DNA of 64,000 nt, taken from assembly GCA_964391675.1 (NCBI GenBank), contig CAYMMX010000001.1, positions 372,001 through 436,000 of the forward strand, given 5' to 3'. Source of the stretch: CAYMMX01 sp964391675. Lineage in GTDB: Bacteria; Cyanobacteriota; Vampirovibrionia; Gastranaerophilales; Gastranaerophilaceae. The notes beneath the pieces are model-generated. The model was not told where the DNA came from. It searched no databases and was given only the letters and a program-made list of their open reading frames with translations. The position numbers were made by a program, and so were the translations under genes. This document shows, piece after piece, positions 17,620 through 27,808 of the stretch. How positions within the stretch are numbered: position 1 is the first letter of the stretch; the number at the start of each line of letters is the position of its first letter.

Positions 17620-19307
17620 TTATTTTGATAAACATATATTATCCAAAAACCTTGTTTGATAATATAATTAAGTTTATATTTTTCGGAAGCAATTTTTTCT
17701 ATATCATTTATAAATTTGTTGTTTACTAAATTAAACAACAAACTTTTCTTTTCCAATTCAGTGTAGAATTCGTAATTTTCTGCTATTAGTTTTATTTTTT
17801 CTTCATTAAGTGGAGAGGTGTCAATATTTCTCATGAGGATAAAATAATTGTTTTTAGGAAGTTTTTTATATATATTTTCATTAAAAAAAACATTTGAGGA
17901 AGGAAAAACTTTTTTATTTATAAAATAATCTTTAAACGCAAGGTAATTTTTTTCTTCAAATTTTCTTAAAAGATATTCATCTAAGATAGGAGTATCAAAA
18001 AAAGAAAAATTTATTACCTGACCATATTGAGGCAAGCAGTATCGTTTAAAAAAAGTTCCGCTTAAACTGTTAAATATTATATTATCCGATGATAACGGAA
18101 TATTTTCCTGTTGCAGAGCATTTAGCGGAATATTTAAACCATTATCCCTGTATTTTTTTAATATGCTTTGTTTATCTGTTATAATAAATGCTAAATTAAT
18201 TACAATATATAAAGTAATTAAAAAATCGGATATAAATTTGTTTTTTATAGATACAAGACCTCCTGCAGCCAACAATAAAATTGGTGGAATTAGAATTATT
18301 GTATAGCGTGTCAAAGGGTACATATTACTTGTTAATGCGGATATAAATTGAAATAAGAAAAATAATATAGATATTGCAAATATAATTTTAAATACTTTTT
18401 TGTTTAAAACACCTGTTATAATTCCGTAAATACCTATAATAACAGGAATATTCAGCAATATATATTTTGCACTAAAAAGCTGTTTAAGAATATTAAAATA
18501 ATTATCAAAATTAGAGCAGAACCCTAAAATGTATGGTGAAAACCAGTTTTGAATATATAAGATAAAATTTGAAGGATGAAATAACAATTTAGGACAAAAA
18601 TCATGAAATGTTCGAATTTGTATTATTAATGACGGAATATAAATTAAAAATAATAGGCCGGGTATTATAATTTGAGATAATAAAAACTTAGGTAACAGTT
18701 TTTTATTATTATAAAAAAAATAAATTCCGAGTACAGAAATTTCGAGCCCCACAAAAACTATACCGATTGTATATGTAAAAATAATAGCTAAATTTGAAAA
18801 CATTAAAAATATAAAAATTTTCATATTAGGATTTTTAATTGCTTTTATTATTAATAAAAGCGTAAAAGCAGATAAGAGAGACAAAAAAGAATACAATCGT
18901 ACTTCTTGAGAGTAATAAATTAAAAATGAATTTATTGCTATAAAAGCTGCAGCAATGATTCCTGTTTTTTTTGAATCAAGTTCTTTTCCTGCTAAATAAA
19001 TTATCGGAATAATTAAACTTCCGCTAATTACTGAGAATAATCTTAAATTAGTGTCACTATCACCGAATATTTTTATCCAAATATGTAATATCAGATAATA
19101 CAAAGGCATTTGGTCATCATGTAAAATTAAATTTTCAATTATTCCAAAGGGAAAAGATTTTTTGACAGAAATAAGGCAAAATAGTTCATCAAACCATAAT
19201 CCGGTTGGTGCTGTAATATGAATTAATCTTAAAATCAATGAAACAAAAAAAATAATTATTAAAATGAAAAAAATAATTTTATTTGAAAATTTTATATTTT
19301 TTTCCAT
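17616..19307 (-). CDS. GT-C (GT39/ArnT-like) membrane glycosyltransferase, paralog 1
   Basis: A 563-aa polytopic membrane protein with about 11-12 transmembrane segments and a C-terminal extracytoplasmic part. The first periplasmic loop has the GT-C motif WFDEL with Asp40-Glu41. It is followed by QMPLYYLILHIWIKIFGDSDTNLRLFS and the family segment AFIAINSFLIYYSQEVRLYS. Such enzymes move a sugar from a polyprenyl-phosphate carrier to a lipid or protein on the outer face of the inner membrane. It is one of four adjacent paralogs; the four share the YYSQEV box and the C-terminal layout. Acceptor unknown. Confidence 0.85.
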   Translation of the reverse strand: MEKNIKFSNKIIFFILIIIFFVSLILRLIHITAPTGLWFDELFCLISVKKSFPFGIIENLILHDDQMPLYYLILHIWIKIFGDSDTNLRLFSVISGSLIIPIIYLAGKELDSKKTGIIAAAFIAINSFLIYYSQEVRLYSFLSLLSAFTLLLIIKAIKNPNMKIFIFLMFSNLAIIFTYTIGIVFVGLEISVLGIYFFYNNKKLLPKFLLSQIIIPGLLFLIYIPSLIIQIRTFHDFCPKLLFHPSNFILYIQNWFSPYILGFCSNFDNYFNILKQLFSAKYILLNIPVIIGIYGIITGVLNKKVFKIIFAISILFFLFQFISALTSNMYPLTRYTIILIPPILLLAAGGLVSIKNKFISDFLITLYIVINLAFIITDKQSILKKYRDNGLNIPLNALQQENIPLSSDNIIFNSLSGTFFKRYCLPQYGQVINFSFFDTPILDEYLLRKFEEKNYLAFKDYFINKKVFPSSNVFFNENIYKKLPKNNYFILMRNIDTSPLNEEKIKLIAENYEFYTELEKKSLLFNLVNNKFINDIEKIASEKYKLNYIIKQGFWIIYVYQNN

Positions 19308-19385
19308 GCAGACCTTTTTAAGTGTTTAATTATATTAAGCAGATTATATCCCAGTTTTATATAAATAGCAATTTAAAAACATTAT

Positions 19386-21065
19386 CTAAATATTTTGGTA
19401 TGTTTTTATAGACCATGGCCCAATTTCTTCTATGTATATACATTTAAGATTCTGATTTGCAAGTTCTTCTATATCATTAATAAATTTATTTATAACAAGA
19501 ATTTTGAGAGGCTTTTTCAAATATTCATTTTCATTTTCAGTAATTTTTTTAATTCTTTCTTTATTAATACCAAACAAACCTGTATTTCTTATTACAATAA
19601 AATATCTTTCTTTTTCTAATTCATTTAGAATATTTTTATTGAAGTAGAGATTTGTACTCGGAAAGAGTTTTTGTGATATAAAATAATCTTTAAAAAATTT
19701 ATAATTATTATTTTCAAGTTTTTCAAGTTTTTCTTCTGTTAATGGAGGTGTACCATAACCTGAAAAAAATAATAATTCACCATAATTTGAAGGTAAATAT
19801 CTTCTTAAAAAATCGCCGCCGGTAAATAAAATTATATCATTAGAATTTAGATTAAAATTATTTTGTAAAGTAACTACAGGAATATTATATCCTCGAATTC
19901 TGATTATTTTTAGGACACTGTCTTGCCCATATAAAATATAAAATAAATTTATAAAGATATAACTACAAATTAAAGAATATTTAATAAAATTGCTCTTTAA
20001 TGATATTAGACCATATGCCATTATAAGTAGCAAAGAAGGTAAAATTATGATTGTATATCGACTTAATATACAAAGTTTATCAGTTAACGAAACTAAGATT
20101 AAAGAAGATATAAATAAGAATATTGTTAAAAATATAATTTGGGCAATATTTTTTTTAAATAAAGCTTTTATTAATCCCACTATCCCAATTATTATTGGAA
20201 TAGTAGTAAAGATATAAAAATTTATATCTTTAAGGTTTATATAATTGAAATAATTTTCGAAATTAAAATATCTTCCTCTGATAAATGGTGAAAACCAGTT
20301 TTGCATATATAAGTATAAGTTTGAAAAATTAAAATTTGTACTAAAAGTAATTTGATGAATCTTATTTTGAAGTTGTGCCGATAAAACAGGAAAATATGCC
20401 AGAAATAAACCAAAAGGTAAAAATGTTTGTATTAATAAAAATTTAAGAGATTTTTTCTTATCTTTAATAAAAAGAAAAGATGTAAATATTAATATTTCAA
20501 AACCTACAAAAACAGCCCCTATTGTATATGTAAAAATAATTAATATATTTGTAATCATTAGTAAAATGAGGTTTCTATTATTGAATTTTTTAAATGTTTT
20601 TATTAAAAATAAAATTGATAATGATACTAATAGTGCAGTTAATGCATAAAATCTTACTTCTTGTGAGTAATAAATTAAAAAAGAATTTATTGCTACAAAA
20701 AATGCTGCTAAAAGGCCTGTCTGCTTTGATTCTAACTCTTTTCCCGCTAAATAAATAACAGGTATATTTAATAAACCAAAAACAACAGAAAGAAGCCTAA
20801 GTGAAGAATCATTATCTCCCAATAAATTTATCCAAAAATGAAGTGTAATAAAATATAAAGGAGGATGAACATCATATTTTACCAACCATTGTAGCATTTC
20901 AATAACTGAAGATTTATTTGCTATATGAGCAGAACAAAGCTCATCTAACCAAAGCCCGGAAGGGAAATCAATATGCATGCATCGAAAAATTAGTGCTGTT
21001 AATATTGTTAAATTTAACAGTAAAGCTAAAAAAATTTCTTTTTTTAAGTCTTTAATCTTTTTCAT
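19386..21065 (-). CDS. GT-C (GT39/ArnT-like) membrane glycosyltransferase, paralog 2
   Basis: A 559-aa protein with the same plan as its neighbours: WLDEL with Asp41-Glu42 in the first loop, then DVHPPLYFITLHFWINLLGDNDSSLRLLS and INSFLIYYSQEVRFYA, about 11 membrane segments and a C-terminal soluble region ending in WSIKTYQNI. Its PPLY motif is the canonical form, whereas paralogs 1 and 3 have MPLY and VPFY. Divergence between copies suggests different acceptor or donor preference. It lies 78 bp upstream of paralog 1 on the same strand. Confidence 0.85.
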   Translation of the reverse strand: MKKIKDLKKEIFLALLLNLTILTALIFRCMHIDFPSGLWLDELCSAHIANKSSVIEMLQWLVKYDVHPPLYFITLHFWINLLGDNDSSLRLLSVVFGLLNIPVIYLAGKELESKQTGLLAAFFVAINSFLIYYSQEVRFYALTALLVSLSILFLIKTFKKFNNRNLILLMITNILIIFTYTIGAVFVGFEILIFTSFLFIKDKKKSLKFLLIQTFLPFGLFLAYFPVLSAQLQNKIHQITFSTNFNFSNLYLYMQNWFSPFIRGRYFNFENYFNYINLKDINFYIFTTIPIIIGIVGLIKALFKKNIAQIIFLTIFLFISSLILVSLTDKLCILSRYTIIILPSLLLIMAYGLISLKSNFIKYSLICSYIFINLFYILYGQDSVLKIIRIRGYNIPVVTLQNNFNLNSNDIILFTGGDFLRRYLPSNYGELLFFSGYGTPPLTEEKLEKLENNNYKFFKDYFISQKLFPSTNLYFNKNILNELEKERYFIVIRNTGLFGINKERIKKITENENEYLKKPLKILVINKFINDIEELANQNLKCIYIEEIGPWSIKTYQNI

Positions 21066-21162
21066 AATATTTTAATTAAATACAAATTAACAAAATAAAA
21101 TTAATAAGTAATAAGTTAATCTGCTTGTTTATATTTTAAAACAAACAATTTAAAAAACAAAT

Positions 21163-22851
21163 TTACAGGTTTTGATAAACTTTTATAACCCATGAACCTT
21201 TATATATTGTGGAAATTAAAGAATAATTTTCTAATGCTGTTTTTTCTATATCGTTTAAAATTTTATTTTCTACAAGTTTTATTAAATGTTCTTTTTCATA
21301 TAATTCTTTGTCTTTAAATATTTTACTAAGATCTTCATTTGTTTTGTTTACAACAGTTTTATTCCTTATTATTATAAAATATCGATCCTTCTCTAAATGG
21401 TTTATAACGTTATTTTTCATATATATTTTAAGTGAATAAAAAGGTTTATTTTTAATAAAATAAGGTTTTAAAAAATTATAGTTATTGGCAAAAATTTCTT
21501 GTAATAGATTGTTGCTTAAAAAATCTTCTGAGGTTAGCATATTATTTGTTGAAAAATCAAGTACTTTGCCGTATTGAGATTTATAATAATGCTTAAATAA
21601 TTCACCATTTTCACTCATAATTACAATATCATTTTCATTAAGTTTAAAGTTTTGTTTTAATTCAATTACAGGAATATTAAAACCTAATTCCCTATATTGT
21701 TTTAAAATACTGTTTTTATTTAAAAAAATATAAAAAATATTAATAAATACAAAAATACTAATCAAACCGTTTGATAAAAAACGTTTTTTTATTGATGTAA
21801 GTCCATAGGCGCCTATTAAAAGAAGTAAAGGAATAATTATTATCGTATAACGGCAAATAATTCTAAAATAACCTAAACTTGTTGCAATAAATTCAAATAT
21901 CAAAAAAGATGCTGCAGCTAAAAAGATTATTCTGCAAATATGATTTTTTAATATGGAAATAGTTATTCCCGTCAACATTATTAATATCGGGGCAAAAATA
22001 TATAAATAAAACTTTGGTTCGCTATGTTTCAATATAGTAAAATAATCACTGAAGTTTGAATATAGTCCTAATATATAAGGAGAGAACCAATTTTGCATAT
22101 ACAAAATTAATGTGTGCCAATTTAAAACACGATCAAAAAAAATATCATTACATATGCTCATTTGAGCTTTTAAAACGGGAAAATATAAAAGAAATAAAAG
22201 AAACGGTATAATTTCTATTAATAAAAACTTTTTTAAAAAAGTCTTTTTTTCATTATGTATAAAAATTGCAAGAAAAAATATTTCCAGTAAAACAAAAATA
22301 ATACCAATTGTAAAAGTAAAAGTAAGCATTATATTTGTTATCATTAACCCGTATAAAAATTTGTTTTGAGGAAATTTTGTTATTTTTATTACAAATAATA
22401 TTGATAAACTTGAAAATAATGTTGCTAATGCATAAAACCTTACTTCTTGAGAGTAATAAATTAGAAAAGAATTAATTGCTATAAATAATGCGGCAATAAG
22501 ACCTGTTTTTTTTGAATCTAAATCTTTTCCGGCTAAATAAATAACAGGTATATTTAAAACTCCTAAAAAAACAGAAAATAGCCTTAAGGCAATGTCATGA
22601 TTGCCAAATAGTTTTATCCAAAAATGTAAAATAAAATAGTAAAAAGGAACATGAATATCAAAAAGAGAAAGAGTTTTTACTATCTCAAAAGGAAAAGATT
22701 TCTGAGCTTCATATAAGGAAAAAAGTTCGTCCAACCATAATCCTGTAGGTTGATTTATATTAATAATTCTTAGTATAAACCCAATTAATATAATACAGAA
22801 TAACAATATACCTATAAGATTATTTTGTATTATTTTTAATTTTTCTTTCAT
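21163..22851 (-). CDS. GT-C (GT39/ArnT-like) membrane glycosyltransferase, paralog 3
   Basis: A 562-aa protein with WLDEL (Asp41-Glu42), DIHVPFYYFILHFWIKLFGNHDIALRLFS and INSFLIYYSQEVRFYA, about 11 membrane segments and a C-terminal tail ending WVIKVYQNL. Paralogs 1-3 are all on the minus strand with short AT-rich gaps and no clear terminators between them, so they may be one transcription unit starting here. The paralog 4 gene is divergent, 60 bp away. The likely carrier substrate is polyprenyl-phosphate sugar. Confidence 0.85.
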   Translation of the reverse strand: MKEKLKIIQNNLIGILLFCIILIGFILRIININQPTGLWLDELFSLYEAQKSFPFEIVKTLSLFDIHVPFYYFILHFWIKLFGNHDIALRLFSVFLGVLNIPVIYLAGKDLDSKKTGLIAALFIAINSFLIYYSQEVRFYALATLFSSLSILFVIKITKFPQNKFLYGLMITNIMLTFTFTIGIIFVLLEIFFLAIFIHNEKKTFLKKFLLIEIIPFLLFLLYFPVLKAQMSICNDIFFDRVLNWHTLILYMQNWFSPYILGLYSNFSDYFTILKHSEPKFYLYIFAPILIMLTGITISILKNHICRIIFLAAASFLIFEFIATSLGYFRIICRYTIIIIPLLLLIGAYGLTSIKKRFLSNGLISIFVFINIFYIFLNKNSILKQYRELGFNIPVIELKQNFKLNENDIVIMSENGELFKHYYKSQYGKVLDFSTNNMLTSEDFLSNNLLQEIFANNYNFLKPYFIKNKPFYSLKIYMKNNVINHLEKDRYFIIIRNKTVVNKTNEDLSKIFKDKELYEKEHLIKLVENKILNDIEKTALENYSLISTIYKGSWVIKVYQNL

Positions 22852-22911
22852 GATATGCCCCTGAGTAATATAGATTAAATTCTTATGTGATTTTATGATA
22901 GCATTATATGT

Positions 22912-24522
22912 ATGAAAATTTCAAATCAGAAAAAAATTTTTTTAAGCATTGTTTTTTTAAGTTTATTTTTAAGATTATTATTCATAGATAAACAAACAGG
23001 GTTTTGGCATAATGAAATGGTTATGTATAATCAGGCTTGTGAAAGTTTTCCTTTCGGAATAATCAAAGCAGCTGTTCAATCTGATGTGCATTTTCCTTTG
23101 TATCAAATATTTTTAGCAATCTGGATGAAAATATTCTCAAATAATGATATTGTTATCCGTTTGTTTTCCGTTTTAATGGGAATTATAACTATTATTTTTG
23201 CTTTTTTAACAGGTAAAGAAGCTAAGGATGAAAAAACGGGAAATATTTTTGCTTTTTTAACCGCAATCAATTCGGTTCTTATTTTTTATTCTCAAGAAGT
23301 TAAATTTTATATTATGTTGGCAATGTTGACTTCTATGAGTTTATTTTTTATTACAAAAATAAAAAATAAAAATAATCTTTTATGTAATATAGGATATGTA
23401 TTATCAAACCTTGCAATAATATATACTTTTACCATTGGTATTTTATATGTTTTTGCTCAATTTATAATCTTTTTTATATATATTATGAAAACAGATAAAA
23501 AAATAATTAAAAGTTTTATAGTATCAAATTTAATTTTGTTTATTTTGTCTTGTCCGTTTGTTTTTTACATTTTATTTAATTTAGATAAATATGAATCTGC
23601 TTCTTGGATTTTTACAAGTAACATTTTTACATTATTTGTTCTTCTTCAAAATTATTTTTCACCTGCCTTGATTGCGGTTTATAATAATCCTGTAATTTAT
23701 ATTCCTACTCTTGCTTTATTACCTGTAATTTTTATTTATCTTCCTGTCTTGATTTTTTTATATGCAATTTATCGGGGAATAAAAGAAGATAAATTTGCAA
23801 GATTTATTTTTTTGATTCCTGTTTTATTTCTAATATTAGAAGTTGTTTTATGTTTACACAGCGGTCTTAGAATGTTAACAAGATATACTATTTTGGCAGT
23901 TATGCCTTTATTGTTTGTTGCAGCAATCGGAATAAGTACGTATAAAAATAAAATAATTAAAACTATTATTTCTATTCTTTTAATAATAAACCTTTTCTTT
24001 TTAATAGCTTTTCCGACAAGTGCAGTAAGAGGATATAGAGATTTAGGACAAAAACCTGTAGCTGATATAATAATGAAAAATGGAATAACCGATGATGATA
24101 TTATAATATTAACGCTGAGAAAAAACGATTTTGACAAATATCTTATCTTTAACGGGCAAAAATACAGCATGTTACAGGATTTTATATATAGTAATTATGC
24201 TTTTGATAATAGTAAAAATGATAAATACGAGGCATTCAGAGATTATATTTTTGATAAAGACTTAATAAATAAAAAATATGAAAAATATATTCTGGAACAA
24301 ATCATTAATAAAATGAAAAGAGGCCATAAAATATTTTTGATTTGGGATGAAAGCTATAATTTAAATCCTTTTAAAGATAAGAAAAATTATAAAAAATATC
24401 CAATAATGACACTTAGTTTGTCAAAAATGAGTGCGGATACACTTAAAATATTTGTTAAATATCTTATATTTAAACAAGAATTTCAATTAATACACTATAA
24501 AGTTTTCATTTTTGAAAAATAA
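22912..24522 (+). CDS. GT-C-like membrane protein, paralog 4, with Asp-to-Asn change in the DE motif
   Basis: A 536-aa polytopic protein clearly related to the three upstream GT-C copies (SFPFGIIKAAVQSDVHFPLYQIFLAIWMKIF, INSVLIFYSQEVKFYIM). Its first-loop motif reads WHNEM: the residue matching the conserved, generally catalytic Asp is Asn34, encoded by AAT, while Glu35 is kept. The C-terminal soluble region differs most (RGHKIFLIWDESYNLNPF). Either it is inactive with a helper or binding role, or it works differently. The start at 22912 has no clear ribosome site. It is transcribed opposite to the other copies. Confidence 0.82.
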   Translation: MKISNQKKIFLSIVFLSLFLRLLFIDKQTGFWHNEMVMYNQACESFPFGIIKAAVQSDVHFPLYQIFLAIWMKIFSNNDIVIRLFSVLMGIITIIFAFLTGKEAKDEKTGNIFAFLTAINSVLIFYSQEVKFYIMLAMLTSMSLFFITKIKNKNNLLCNIGYVLSNLAIIYTFTIGILYVFAQFIIFFIYIMKTDKKIIKSFIVSNLILFILSCPFVFYILFNLDKYESASWIFTSNIFTLFVLLQNYFSPALIAVYNNPVIYIPTLALLPVIFIYLPVLIFLYAIYRGIKEDKFARFIFLIPVLFLILEVVLCLHSGLRMLTRYTILAVMPLLFVAAIGISTYKNKIIKTIISILLIINLFFLIAFPTSAVRGYRDLGQKPVADIIMKNGITDDDIIILTLRKNDFDKYLIFNGQKYSMLQDFIYSNYAFDNSKNDKYEAFRDYIFDKDLINKKYEKYILEQIINKMKRGHKIFLIWDESYNLNPFKDKKNYKKYPIMTLSLSKMSADTLKIFVKYLIFKQEFQLIHYKVFIFEK

Positions 24523-24624
24523 GGTATTTGTCTTTGTTATAATTGAATCAAGAGACAATCTTGCCACTTGCAAATATTTATAACCGTTATATAATAACTA
24601 TTATTAAAAAGGAATCTTCCCCTC

Positions 24625-26817
24625 ATGCAAATAAAATTTTTAGAAAATTCAATTGGCTTTTTTTCTTCTTCAAAATTTATTAATATTTTTTCTTTTATTG
24701 CTTTTTCAATTATAATGAGCTTTATAATTTCTTCAAAAAGTTTTTTTATGGACAGCATAATCGAGAATGGAATAAGCAAAAAAGACATTATTGCTCCAAA
24801 AACAATCACAGTTACTGATGTTGATAAAACAGAAATTCATAGAAAAGAAATAGCGCAAAAAGTTGAACCTATCTTTACAGCCGCAAATGATGATTTTATA
24901 AGAAATAATTTAGCTACACTTGAAAGTTCTATATTACAAATAAGAAAAAAAGATACTCCAATATCTGTTAAAGAAGATGAACTAAGATTGCTTATTGATG
25001 TTCCGGAATTTTACAAAAAAAATTATGTTATAAATTATCTTTTAAAAACAGACGAACATGTTTTATTGCAAGTTTTAGATAAAGCAACAATGGCACTTGG
25101 GAATATTCTCAGCATAGGTATTTCAGAGAAAGATTATGAAAAAAGTGATATAAGAAAAATTGTACAAAAAACTCTTGGGCCAAGTGTTACAAAAAATCAG
25201 ACAACAGTTATAGTTTCTCTTTTAGAGCAAGTAATTGTACCTAATTTAGTTGTAGATGAAAATGCAACAGAGATGGCAAGACATAATGCTGCCCAGTCTA
25301 TTAAACCTTATGAAGTTACTTTTGACAAAGGGGATAAAATCCTTTTTGAAGGAGAGCCTGTAACAAGATTAAAAAGAAATGCTTTGGCGAAAGCAGGTTA
25401 TAGTGTTTTTGAACTTGATTATAGCGGATTTTTAGGGATATTTATTATTATAGTTTTGGCTACTTTATCTTATTTAGTTTATATGAAAACCTTTGAAAAA
25501 AAATATCTGGATTCAAATCATTTAACTATTTCTGCAATATTGGCAATAGTTTTATCTTTGATAGCGGTGGTTATTCCACAACAGTTTTCTACATATATTT
25601 TACCTTTTCCTGCATTTATAATAATTCTTTCAGTTTTTACAAATCCAAGGATTGCCTTTATGGAGTCTTCAATTCTTTTAGCTGTTTTATCTGTATCCAT
25701 GGGCTATGATCCTCAATTTATAAGCACTTTTATTCTTATTAACTTAATATCAACAGTTTCGATAGCAAGAATAAAATTTTCCCGACGTTTTGATTTGATT
25801 AGAACAGGTATAGAAATTGCTGTTTCTTCATTAATATTGGTTTTAACAATATATTCTTTGGCAAAATGTTTGATAAACATTGATAGTACACTTATTGTAA
25901 GAGATTCTGTAACAGTATTTATAAACGGAATTTTAAGCGGGGTTATAGTTTTAGGGTTGTTGCCATTATTAGAGAGTATGTTTAAGATAATTACTCCTTA
26001 CGGTCTTGCAGAACTTGCTGACCATAATCAACCATTATTAAAAAGATTACAATTTGAAGCCCCCGGAACTTATCATCATAGTTTGATGGTGTCGAATTTA
26101 TGCGAAACAGCAGCCGAAGCGGTTGGAGCTAATCCTATATTAGCAAGAGTTGGGGCTTTTTATCATGATATAGGAAAATTAAAAAGACCGTTATTTTTTG
26201 TAGAAAATCAATCTTATTTTGGTATAGAAAATCCTCATGCAAAACTTAATCCAAGACTAAGTAAGATGGTTATTACGGCACATCCCAAGGATGGATTTGA
26301 ATTAGCTAAGGAATACGGATTGCCTCCAATTCTTTATAATTTTATATTACAACACCATGGTGAAGGCTTGGCAAGTTATTTTTATACTCAGGCAATTGCT
26401 GAAGAAGGTGCTGATAACGTAAAAGAAGAGCAATTTAGATATACAGGCCCTAAGCCAAATATGAAAGAAACAGCGATTTTAATGATTGCGGATGCTGTTG
26501 AATCGGCTGTTCGTTCTCTAAAAACACCAACACCGGAAGATATAGAAAAAATTATCGATAAAATTATTGTAGAAAGACTTAATGACGGACAACTTTCAGA
26601 CAGTCCTTTAACGCTAAAAGACATTAAAACTATAGCATCTACCTTTAACAGAATATTAAGAGGCATGCAGCATAACAGAATTAGATATCATGAGGATATC
26701 GTTCAAGAACTTGACAAAACAAAAATTAATATGCCTGATAAAGTTATTGATAAAGAATTAGATGAAAAAATAAAAGAACTTGAACAGCAGAGTAATAACC
26801 AAAATGACAAAACTTAA
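24625..26817 (+). CDS. pgpH: 7TM-HD phosphodiesterase, PgpH family
   Basis: A 730-aa protein with PgpH architecture: an N-terminal membrane helix, an extracytoplasmic 7TMR-HDED region of about 200 residues, seven membrane helices (residues 270-445), then a cytosolic HD domain. The HD motifs are YHHSLMVSNL near residue 481, FYHDIGKLKRP near 514 and LQHHGEG, with metal ligands intact. In Firmicutes PgpH hydrolyses cyclic di-AMP; the same role here is inferred. A GGA-containing ribosome site lies 12-15 bp before the ATG. ybeY starts inside its 3' end, as is common in this gene order. Confidence 0.88.
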   Translation: MQIKFLENSIGFFSSSKFINIFSFIAFSIIMSFIISSKSFFMDSIIENGISKKDIIAPKTITVTDVDKTEIHRKEIAQKVEPIFTAANDDFIRNNLATLESSILQIRKKDTPISVKEDELRLLIDVPEFYKKNYVINYLLKTDEHVLLQVLDKATMALGNILSIGISEKDYEKSDIRKIVQKTLGPSVTKNQTTVIVSLLEQVIVPNLVVDENATEMARHNAAQSIKPYEVTFDKGDKILFEGEPVTRLKRNALAKAGYSVFELDYSGFLGIFIIIVLATLSYLVYMKTFEKKYLDSNHLTISAILAIVLSLIAVVIPQQFSTYILPFPAFIIILSVFTNPRIAFMESSILLAVLSVSMGYDPQFISTFILINLISTVSIARIKFSRRFDLIRTGIEIAVSSLILVLTIYSLAKCLINIDSTLIVRDSVTVFINGILSGVIVLGLLPLLESMFKIITPYGLAELADHNQPLLKRLQFEAPGTYHHSLMVSNLCETAAEAVGANPILARVGAFYHDIGKLKRPLFFVENQSYFGIENPHAKLNPRLSKMVITAHPKDGFELAKEYGLPPILYNFILQHHGEGLASYFYTQAIAEEGADNVKEEQFRYTGPKPNMKETAILMIADAVESAVRSLKTPTPEDIEKIIDKIIVERLNDGQLSDSPLTLKDIKTIASTFNRILRGMQHNRIRYHEDIVQELDKTKINMPDKVIDKELDEKIKELEQQSNNQNDKT

Positions 26818-27331
26818 TATTGATAAAAATATTTTTTCTGAAAATATACATGAAGATATTACTATTGATCAAAAAAAAGCTCTTGATGCAACAAAAAAAA
26901 TTTTGGATTATTTTTTAAGTCAAAATAATATATTTAAAAAATCGTGTCTATTTCAACAAAAATTTAAAAGCATTTCATTTGATATATTATATTGTGGCAG
27001 TAATAAAACATACGAAATAAACAAAAAATATCGGCAAAAAGATTATCCCGCAGATATAATTACTTTTGCAATATTTGCAGACAGTGAAGAAAAATTTATC
27101 TTTGATGGAGAAATAAATTTAGGAGAAATTATTATCTCACTTGATAAAGTATATGAAAATTCAAAAGAAAAAAGCATTTCTTTTGACGAAGAATTATATT
27201 TTTTACTAAGCCATGGCATTATGCATTTATTCGGATTTGACCATCAAACAGAGGAAGAGTATACTTTTATTATAAATGCTCAAAACTCTGCTTTGTTAAA
27301 TATAAGGAGTATCGGGCATGAAGTTAATTGA
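26804..27331 (+). CDS. ybeY: Endoribonuclease YbeY (rRNA maturation factor)
   Basis: A 175-aa protein with the zinc-binding signature HGIMHLFGFDH near the C-terminus, the hallmark of YbeY, and DIITFAIFAD upstream. YbeY takes part in 16S rRNA 3'-end maturation and ribosome quality control. The ATG at 26804 overlaps the end of pgpH by 14 bp, indicating coupling; an upstream in-frame TTG at 26780 is less likely. The stop overlaps the dgkA start. Confidence 0.93.
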   Translation: MTKLNIDKNIFSENIHEDITIDQKKALDATKKILDYFLSQNNIFKKSCLFQQKFKSISFDILYCGSNKTYEINKKYRQKDYPADIITFAIFADSEEKFIFDGEINLGEIIISLDKVYENSKEKSISFDEELYFLLSHGIMHLFGFDHQTEEEYTFIINAQNSALLNIRSIGHEVN

Positions 27332-27764
27332 TAGCTGGAATGATTGGTGGATTATGTATTCACCAAAATTAAGGGGAGCAAAATTGTCGAAATATAAGGC
27401 ACCGGGATTTTCCGGAACTTTCAAAAATTCTTTTAAAGGAATAAGACTGGCACTGAAAAGTGAAAGAAATATAAGAATACATTTTGCAATTGCAGTTGTC
27501 GCAATTGCATGTGCTATAGTCCTGAACTTTACTCCGGCAGAATTTTGTTTACTTTTAATTGCTATTGCGTTGGTTATAATTTCAGAAATGATGAATTCTG
27601 CTATAGAATTTACTTTAGATGCTGTTTTTCATAACCGTTATTCTAAACTTGTCGGAATGGCTAAGGATATTGCGGCTGGTGGTGTTATGATTGCAACATT
27701 TATAAGTATAGCAATCGGCATTTTGCTTTTTGGTAGTAGAATAATAAATTTAATACCTTGTTAA
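27318..27764 (+). CDS. dgkA: Diacylglycerol/undecaprenol kinase (DgkA family)
   Basis: A 148-aa membrane enzyme with three transmembrane helices and the family motifs SERNIRIHFA, EMMNSAIEFTLDAV and KDIAAGGV. It phosphorylates diacylglycerol or undecaprenol in the inner membrane, recycling lipid carriers for envelope synthesis. An extra N-terminal 45 residues (MKLIDSWNDWW to FSGTFKNSFKG) precede the core, longer than in E. coli. The ATG lies 14 bp inside ybeY, so pgpH-ybeY-dgkA is a coupled three-gene operon. Confidence 0.92.
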   Translation: MKLIDSWNDWWIMYSPKLRGAKLSKYKAPGFSGTFKNSFKGIRLALKSERNIRIHFAIAVVAIACAIVLNFTPAEFCLLLIAIALVIISEMMNSAIEFTLDAVFHNRYSKLVGMAKDIAAGGVMIATFISIAIGILLFGSRIINLIPC

Positions 27765-27808
27765 ATTTTGACTAATTAATCAATAAAAAAAATTTATTTT
27801 GTTAAACT

